Origin: Chitinophagaceae bacterium UBA5175
Lineage (GTDB): Bacteria; Bacteroidota; Bacteroidia; Chitinophagales; Chitinophagaceae
Length of the DNA stretch: 17,714 nucleotides
Assembly (NCBI GenBank): GCA_002413325.1
Contig: DHWT01000099.1
Coordinates: 1 to 17,714, forward strand
Direction: 5' to 3'
Made by a program: the position numbers and the translations under genes. Positions within the stretch are counted from its first letter, which is position 1, and every line of letters begins with the position of its first letter. Shown piece by piece: positions 13,031 through 17,714 of the stretch. Below the pieces are notes generated by a model. The model saw only the letters and a list, made by a program, of their open reading frames with translations, was not told the origin of the DNA and ran no database searches.

Positions 13031-15727
13031 TTATCTGCCGGAAGATTTTACCATTTCCCTGAGTTGTTCATTGAACGGTTTTGTTTTGATCAGGTCTTCC
13101 AGGTACATATGCATCCGGTACCGCCAGTAATAATTCGGGACGGCGGGTACATTGATCCTTTCATCATTAGGATTTTCCCTGCGGATATTTTCATCCATGC
13201 CCAGCAGGTCCTGCAATTGGAAAATACTCCACATCGCCGGGGAATGCAGGTGCTGCTGCACGATGGCTTTGTTAATCCACGCATCGCAGAAATAAGGAGC
13301 GTCGCCCCATTGGCCGAGTTCTTCGTTAAAGAATTTTTGCGTTTTACTTCGGTCCTCTTCCCACCAACCGCGGATGGTGCTCATATCATGGGTTGAAGGG
13401 GTAACTACAGATAAATAGGGCGCTGTGGCGGGATTAAAGAATTCACGTGAAATATCTTTTGGCATGCGCTGAATTTCCAGGCTCAAAATGCCAGTCTGTT
13501 TCATAACGTCCGGTACGCAGGATGGCACCATACCCAGGTCTTCCCCGCAAACCAGCATATTGGTTGATCTTTTTAACAGAGGAAGCTTTTTCATGGCTTC
13601 TTTTTTCCAGAAAGCATCCTGTCGCCGGTAAAAATAATTGGTATAAAGATCCCGTAACTGGTTTTGTAAATGCCAGTCGAGATAACGGAATGAAGAAGTG
13701 GATTCCATGGCAAACCGGAAATGGAATTGTTTCCCTTCTGATTCTTCCACTTCAAACAGGATCACGTTAGAAATCAGGTTCATCAATGCTTCCCGGCTCC
13801 GGATATCCAGCGGGTTGGTCGTTTTATCTTCAAAATAATCAGTTACTTTTCTTTGTGTATTTACAAATTCTTTTATGTTGAATTTTCCCTGGCCGGATTC
13901 TTCAAAATACAGGGACTTAACGGTTTCCGTATCGGGTCCGAAAAATTCCCATAATACGGCTTCATTTATAAAGGGTTTGGTATAGCGGTCCTTATCGAAA
14001 TAAATATTCCTTTCATCAAATTCCACGCGGTGAACCGGTATGGCATGTTCGAAGTGTCCCATGATGCCCTCTGTCTGTGCAATCGGGATACTCCAGATCC
14101 TGAAGAAACCCAGGATATGGTCTATCCGGAAAGCATCGAAATAAATAGCCATCTGGGCAAACCGGTTTTTCCACCATTGAAAGGAGTCCTTGGCCATTCG
14201 TTCCCAGTTATAGGTCGGGAATCCCCAGTTCTGACCTTTTACGGCAAATGGATCCGGTGGGGCACCTGCCTGCATGTCCATATGGTACAACTCCGGTGAA
14301 ACCCACGCATCACAACTGTACCGGTAAACGCCAATGGGGATATCCCCTTTGATAATGATACCGTTTTCATGCGCGTAGTGAACGGATTTTTTTAACTGAC
14401 GATACAGGTGATACTGAACAAAATAATAATACGCAATCTGGTCGTATTGTTTGGATGCAGGTGCAGCCAGCCGGTCAACAGACAATTTTGCATATTTTCC
14501 GTTGGTCTTCCATTTGCGGAAGTCAACCGTTCCGTTGGATTCTTTCAGATAGCAGAAAGCCGCATAGGGAACCAGCCAGGATTTATTATTTTCGAAAAAT
14601 ATTTTAAAGTCGGGATCTTCCAGGAAACTTTCTTTTTCCGTGTCAAAGAGTTCTTTCGATGCTTCCGCTTTGATCTGCATCACGGATTCATAATCCACAT
14701 CAGGCATTTCATTGAGCTGTTTCTGTATTTTTTTCAGCTTTTTAAAGAAAGCAGGATGTTTCTTGCCCGCCATTTCTTCCAGGTTCAGGTAGAGGGGATG
14801 CAATGCAAAGGCAGAAATGGCACCATAAGGATAGGAATCCATCCAGGTTCCGGTGGCGGATGTATCATTTACCGGCAGGATCTGGATCAATTTGAATCCT
14901 GTTTTATGTGCCCAGTCTACCAGCAGCCGGATATCCGAAAATTCACCGGTTCCCAGAGAGTCTTTGCTGCGCAGGCTGAAAACCGGGATACTCACACCTG
15001 CTCCCTTCCAGGTGCTGTTGGGCAGGTGAATGAAGCCATCGTGCAGGATGCTTAGCCGGCCTTCCCGCGCATCAGCCAGCAGGGTGCGGTTGGGGCCGTT
15101 TTCGAACTGAACCAGTGATTTATGTTTTACATCATATACGCCATACTTATAGTAAAGCGGAAAGGAATTCCCGGATATATTGAGTTCGATGGCCCACCAG
15201 TTTCCTTCTTTTTTCAGGACCAGGGGGTCCTCCATGGACCAGTCCCCGAATGCAGGCCCGCTTCCGGAAATGCATACCGCTTCATTGCCATGGAGCAGCG
15301 GGGCTTTGATTTTAAATATATGGGTACATGTTTTGGGTGTTTTTGTTCCGCCTTTCCTGGGGGGTGATGACAGGAGAATCTCCTGGAAGGGGGCTGTATA
15401 AAAGGCGTTTTCATATTCACCGGCATGATTCCAGGTGTCAAAGATTTGCATGGCATCATGGCGTGGGGAAATTTGTATTTCCCGGTCATACCCCCATTCA
15501 TGAATGATATTGCCGTCTTCTGTCCTCAGCTGGTAATAGTATTGAACCGGATCCACCGGCAGGCTGGCCAGTTCTACCGTCAGCTCCCAGAAATCCTGAT
15601 TTTTATACGACATCAGAACCGGCTGTGTGGTCATTTTATTCTGGAAGCCCAGTTCCGGAATATTTCCGCAAATGAAAAGATCCTGTCCCTGTTTGGTGCT
15701 GAATCGTAAGTAAAAATGTATTTTCAT
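13031..15727 (-). CDS. malQ: 4-alpha-glucanotransferase, DPE2-type with two starch-binding domains
   Basis: This GH77 enzyme of 898 residues moves alpha-1,4-glucan segments between maltodextrins or to glucose, in glycogen and maltose metabolism. It is far longer than the 500-700 residues of simple amylomaltases. Two CBM20-like domains lead: about 1-105 (LRFSTKQGQDLFICGNIPEL) and about 135-235 (EAVCISGSGPAFGDWSMEDP, then WWAIELNI and YYKYGVYD). The catalytic barrel starts at about 245 (GVSIPVFSLRSKDSLGTGEF) and includes SYPYGAISAFALHP (298-311). Catalytic residues are nucleophile Asp536 (FRIDHILGF), acid/base Glu729 (CGEDLG) and Asp781 (STHDMSTIRGWW). A large insertion (about 315-430) interrupts the barrel, as in plant DPE2. 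No signal peptide, so cytosolic. ATG at 15725-15727 is the only sensible start. It heads the operon with the epimerase and msrC. No clear promoter is seen upstream. Confidence 0.96.
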   Translation of the reverse strand: MKIHFYLRFSTKQGQDLFICGNIPELGFQNKMTTQPVLMSYKNQDFWELTVELASLPVDPVQYYYQLRTEDGNIIHEWGYDREIQISPRHDAMQIFDTWNHAGEYENAFYTAPFQEILLSSPPRKGGTKTPKTCTHIFKIKAPLLHGNEAVCISGSGPAFGDWSMEDPLVLKKEGNWWAIELNISGNSFPLYYKYGVYDVKHKSLVQFENGPNRTLLADAREGRLSILHDGFIHLPNSTWKGAGVSIPVFSLRSKDSLGTGEFSDIRLLVDWAHKTGFKLIQILPVNDTSATGTWMDSYPYGAISAFALHPLYLNLEEMAGKKHPAFFKKLKKIQKQLNEMPDVDYESVMQIKAEASKELFDTEKESFLEDPDFKIFFENNKSWLVPYAAFCYLKESNGTVDFRKWKTNGKYAKLSVDRLAAPASKQYDQIAYYYFVQYHLYRQLKKSVHYAHENGIIIKGDIPIGVYRYSCDAWVSPELYHMDMQAGAPPDPFAVKGQNWGFPTYNWERMAKDSFQWWKNRFAQMAIYFDAFRIDHILGFFRIWSIPIAQTEGIMGHFEHAIPVHRVEFDERNIYFDKDRYTKPFINEAVLWEFFGPDTETVKSLYFEESGQGKFNIKEFVNTQRKVTDYFEDKTTNPLDIRSREALMNLISNVILFEVEESEGKQFHFRFAMESTSSFRYLDWHLQNQLRDLYTNYFYRRQDAFWKKEAMKKLPLLKRSTNMLVCGEDLGMVPSCVPDVMKQTGILSLEIQRMPKDISREFFNPATAPYLSVVTPSTHDMSTIRGWWEEDRSKTQKFFNEELGQWGDAPYFCDAWINKAIVQQHLHSPAMWSIFQLQDLLGMDENIRRENPNDERINVPAVPNYYWRYRMHMYLEDLIKTKPFNEQLREMVKSSGR

Positions 15728-15847
15728 TTCGGGTTTGAGTTCAATAGGCTGGTTGGTATGATAGGAAGAAAACGACAGGACGAAAATACCGAAACACCGA
15801 CTTGTAATAAAATTAAACTCAGGTATTAAAGGGAATTGGAATTAGAA

Positions 15848-15855
15848 TATATTTG
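15848..15855 (+). promoter_or_regulatory. Possible -7 box for the small membrane protein gene
   Basis: TATATTTG fits TAnnTTTG and ends 18 bases before the ATG at 15874. No TTTG is found at the usual distance upstream. The surrounding 146-base gap (15728-15873) between divergent malQ and this gene shows nothing else I can name. Confidence 0.4.
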
Positions 15856-15873
15856 CGCAACAAATTAACTCGG

Positions 15874-16029
15874 ATGGAAAATACTAAAAAAGGCACAGCC
15901 CTCTACTGGTTACTCTTTCTCGTTTCGGTGATCGCTTTTTTCGGGTTATACCGCGTGATCGGGGGCGTCTGCATCCTCGTTCTGCCTTTTGTGTGTACAT
16001 TTTTTGCCAAGGCCCTGGATATTATGTAG
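15874..16029 (+). CDS. 51-residue two-helix membrane protein, function unknown
   Basis: I do not recognise this protein. ATG at 15874 opens MENTKKGTALYWLLFLVSVI and the frame runs 51 codons to TAG. After a short polar N-terminus with two lysines there are two hydrophobic segments: about 9-25 (ALYWLLFLVSVIAFFGL) and about 29-45 (IGGVCILVLPFVCTFFA). They are joined by a short turn containing Arg27 (YRVIGG). Cys33 and Cys41 lie in the second segment. The -7-like box 18 bases upstream and the open frame in an otherwise empty gap support it as a real gene. It is divergent from malQ and convergent with the 72-residue gene at 16125. A small inner membrane regulator or toxin is possible, but nothing specific supports either. 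Confidence 0.65.
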   Translation: MENTKKGTALYWLLFLVSVIAFFGLYRVIGGVCILVLPFVCTFFAKALDIM

Positions 16030-16049
16030 GCCATTCCCCATTTTAAAGT

Positions 16050-16081
16050 AAAAAAAAACACTGCTATTCCAAGCAGTGTTT
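16050..16081 (-). terminator. Intrinsic terminator of the 72-residue gene
   Basis: AAACACTGCT (16056-16065) and AGCAGTGTTT (16072-16081) form a perfect 10-bp stem with a 6-base loop. Read on the minus strand it is followed by a run of T (complement of the A run 16050-16058), a classical terminator 43 bases after the stop of the gene at 16125. In the plus direction the U-tract is short, so it is a weaker stop for the 51-residue gene. Confidence 0.88.
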
Positions 16082-16124
16082 ACAGTTTGTCTTTACAACC
16101 GGTACTTTCCATTTCCAGGAAGTA

Positions 16125-16343
16125 TTAATCAATATGAATGACCCCGTTCATGTTCAATTTACTGGCAATGCCCGCAGGCTGCCTTTTGCCCTGGTGAATT
16201 TTCCAGAGACTTAACGAAGTAAAACGTTTCTTTTTAGCAGGTATATTGATGCCGGTAGCGAGTGTTTCCTTTACTTCGGTTGTCAATCTTTTCAACGTTT
16301 CATTATCCATTTGTACGATAGACTGCATTGCAACTTGATTCAT
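16125..16343 (-). CDS. 72-residue basic protein, function unknown
   Basis: I do not recognise this protein. The start is taken as ATG at 16341-16343 (MNQVAMQSIVQMDNETLKRL); an in-frame TTG four codons upstream is less likely. The first 35 residues look helical (NETLKRLTTEVKETLATG). A basic stretch follows, AKKKRFTSLSLWKIHQGKRQ (40-59), and the end is hydrophobic to acidic, NMNGVIHID. There is no signal peptide, membrane segment or cysteine. The gene is a self-contained unit: a near-consensus promoter at 16472-16502, a leader of about 120 bases and a strong terminator at 16050-16081, all on the same strand. That regulatory frame is the best evidence that it is expressed. Length and charge would fit a nucleic-acid- or ribosome-associated protein, a ribosomally made peptide precursor, or a small regulator; none is shown. 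Confidence 0.7.
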   Translation of the reverse strand: MNQVAMQSIVQMDNETLKRLTTEVKETLATGINIPAKKKRFTSLSLWKIHQGKRQPAGIASKLNMNGVIHID

Positions 16344-16471
16344 AAAAATTCTCAATTTTAAGATTTAAAAACTATTCGGAGCAATCAGTAGGAGAACACA
16401 GAAGAATCGTTAGTAAGAAGTGTAAAACCTGATTGAGCTTGCAAGACTGTTAATTGCTCTTAATTGCGATG

Positions 16472-16502
16472 CAAATATACGATACGAATGATTGTCTGCA
16501 AA
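16472..16502 (-). promoter_or_regulatory. Near-consensus Bacteroidota promoter for the 72-residue gene
   Basis: On the minus strand TTTG (16499-16502), a 19-base spacer and TATATTTG (16472-16479) match TTTG-N19-TAnnTTTG at every fixed position. It is the best promoter match in the window. The start point would be near 16465, leaving a leader of about 120 bases before the ATG at 16343. A direct repeat of TTAATTGC (16450-16457 and 16460-16467, plus-strand reading, 10-bp period) lies at the predicted start point and could be a regulator site. Confidence 0.7.
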
Positions 16503-16563
16503 CCCCTATTATAAAAAATTATATCATGTCCAACGCTCATTTTCAGTCATAACTGCTTAAATT

Positions 16564-16593
16564 ATAAGGGCTGACGCTTGCGTCAGCCCTTAT
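16564..16593 (-). terminator. Hairpin terminator after dnaK
   Basis: ATAAGGGCTGACG (16564-16576) and CGTCAGCCCTTAT (16581-16593) are perfect 13-bp arms with a CTTG loop, 20 bases past the dnaK stop. The downstream side on the minus strand is AT-rich (AATTTAAG) without a clean U run. Position and strength make it the likely dnaK terminator, possibly also a 3' stabiliser. Confidence 0.8.
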
Positions 16594-16613
16594 CTCCATC
16601 CTGTATGTTAAGG

Positions 16614-17714
16614 TCATTTAACTTCTTCAAACTCGGCATCCGTAACGTTTTCAGCGTTTTTACCTGCGTTCGCCTGTTCGTTGCCGTTAGAAGGTCCGCC
16701 TGCAGCAGATTGGGGTCCGCCTTCCTGCGTGCCTTTATATAAATGTTCAGATGCGGCAGTCCAGGCGGTATTGATTTCCGCGATCGCCGCGTCAATTTTT
16801 GCAATATCCTGTGCCTTCTGTGCTTCTTTCAAACGGGTGAGTGCAGACTCAATGGGTGCTTTTTTATCAGCAGGTAATTTATCACCCAGTTCCTTGAGTT
16901 GTTTTTCTGTCTGAAACACAAAACTGTCTGCCTGGTTCAGTTTGTCAACCCGTTCACGGGCTTCTTTATCGGTAGCTTCATTGGCCTTGGCTTCGGCTTT
17001 CATTTTTTCCACTTCTTCCTTACTCAGTCCGCTGCCGGCTTCAATACGGATCTTCTGTTCCTTTCCGGTTCCCTTGTCCCGGGCGACTACGTGCAGGATA
17101 CCATTGGCATCGATGTCGAAAGTCACTTCAATCTGCGGTACGCCCCTGGGTGCCGGCGGGATGCCGTCCAGGTTAAACATACCCAGGCTTTTATTCTGAC
17201 TGGCCATCGGCCTTTCGCCCTGTAGTACATGGATCTGTACACCAGGCTGGCTGTCGCTGGCCGTTGAGAAAGTCTCTGATTTTTTGGTCGGGATGGTCGT
17301 ATTGCTTTCAATCAGCCGGGTCATGACGCCCCCCATGGTTTCGATGCCCAGGCTCAGCGGGGTCACGTCGAGCAGCAGTACGTCCTTCACTTCGCCGGTC
17401 AGCACCGCACCCTGAATGGCCGCACCTACTGCCACCACTTCATCTGGGTTCACCCCTTTATTGGGTTTCCTGCCGAAGAATTTTTCAACAATTTCCTGCA
17501 CTTTCGGAATACGGGTACTTCCGCCCACCAGGATGACTTCTTCAATCTGGGAAGCGTTTAATCCGGCATCTTTCAGTGCCTGTTCACAGGGCTTGAGACA
17601 TCTTTCAAAAAGCGGGTCTGCCAGTTGTTCAAATTTGGCCCGGGTCAGCTTTTTGACCAGGTGTTTGGGCACACCATCCAGGGCCGTCACATAGGGCAGG
17701 TTGATTTCTGTTTC
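16614..17714 (-). CDS. dnaK: Chaperone DnaK (Hsp70), C-terminal part; 5' end beyond window
   Basis: This is the ATP-driven cytosolic Hsp70 that binds exposed hydrophobic peptides with DnaJ and GrpE. The last 366 residues are visible, about 57% of the usual 630-640; the frame is open at the right edge, where it begins ETEINLPYVTALDGVPKHL. Seen are the end of the nucleotide-binding domain, with VILVGGSTRIPKVQ and NPDEVVAVGAAIQ, then the interdomain linker VKDVLLLDVTPLSLGIETMG. Next come the substrate-binding beta sandwich (TTIPTKKSETFSTASDSQPG to VTFDIDANGILHVVARDKGT), the helical lid (GLSKEEVEKMKAEAKANEA onward), a Gly/Ala/Gln-rich linker and the conserved acidic tail NVTDAEFEEVK, which is the EEVD-like end of bacterial DnaK. 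No oddities in the visible part. The terminator hairpin 20 bases on suggests it is the last gene of its transcript. Confidence 0.98.
   Translation of the reverse strand, partial: ETEINLPYVTALDGVPKHLVKKLTRAKFEQLADPLFERCLKPCEQALKDAGLNASQIEEVILVGGSTRIPKVQEIVEKFFGRKPNKGVNPDEVVAVGAAIQGAVLTGEVKDVLLLDVTPLSLGIETMGGVMTRLIESNTTIPTKKSETFSTASDSQPGVQIHVLQGERPMASQNKSLGMFNLDGIPPAPRGVPQIEVTFDIDANGILHVVARDKGTGKEQKIRIEAGSGLSKEEVEKMKAEAKANEATDKEARERVDKLNQADSFVFQTEKQLKELGDKLPADKKAPIESALTRLKEAQKAQDIAKIDAAIAEINTAWTAASEHLYKGTQEGGPQSAAGGPSNGNEQANAGKNAENVTDAEFEEVK

Noticed and set aside
14408..15055. 215-codon plus-strand frame opposite malQ
   Set aside because: It is the shadow of the malQ codon pattern; malQ is continuous with all catalytic residues, and the Phe/Ile/Gly-rich product resembles nothing known.
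1..17714. Search for CRISPR arrays, tRNA or rRNA genes, insertion sequences, phage or defence genes
   Set aside because: No regularly spaced repeats, no cloverleaf or rRNA-like stretch, no transposase, integrase or known defence motif in any frame that I could read.

Overview
The window looks like ordinary chromosomal core sequence from a member of the Bacteroidota, most likely the Chitinophagales/Chitinophagaceae side. This is an inference. It rests on Bacteroidota-only families (a BT_3928-type DoxX/MauE membrane protein, a tandem DUF1599 protein, a DPE2-type two-CBM20 amylomaltase), on Cys-Lys-Lys-Asp type lipoprotein N-termini, on weak or absent Shine-Dalgarno sites, and on several promoter-like sites matching the phylum's TTTG-N19/20-TAnnTTTG pattern. 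I see no rRNA, tRNA, CRISPR array, transposase, integrase or phage gene.

Layout, left to right. (1) 1-2092: a DUF1599 gene and the start of a BT_3928-family gene run leftward, divergent from folP (dihydropteroate synthase). A perfect hairpin overlaps the folP stop codon. (2) 2104-4572: nrnA-like DHH phosphoesterase and an FKBP-type isomerase lipoprotein form a leftward pair, divergent from ndk; promoter-like boxes for both directions lie in the 86-base gap. (3) 4573-5715: an AT-only perfect inverted repeat, then an unrecognised secreted lipoprotein with two DFG-Cys motifs, closed by a strong bidirectional terminator. (4) 5728-11389: a complete tripartite RND efflux operon, transcribed leftward as outer membrane factor, lipoprotein adaptor, inner membrane pump. 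A 22-bp palindrome upstream overlaps a promoter, which suggests repressor control, but no regulator gene is in the window. (5) 11510-15727: a tight leftward operon malQ, dipeptide epimerase, free-methionine-sulfoxide reductase (gaps of 10 and 8 bases). (6) 15874-16029: a 51-residue rightward membrane protein. (7) 16125-16343: an unrecognised 72-residue basic protein with its own near-consensus promoter, about 120-base leader and strong terminator. (8) 16614-17714: the C-terminal 366 residues of DnaK, with a terminator hairpin after it.

Most genes are housekeeping: folate synthesis, nucleotide balance (ndk, nrnA), envelope protein folding (FKBP), drug or metabolite export, glycogen/maltodextrin metabolism, oxidised methionine repair and protein folding (DnaK). 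I did not find a clearly new multi-gene system. The points most worth following are the efflux operator without a nearby regulator, the two small uncharacterised genes beside dnaK, the duplicated DUF1599 protein beside folP, and the lipoprotein with repeated Cys motifs.
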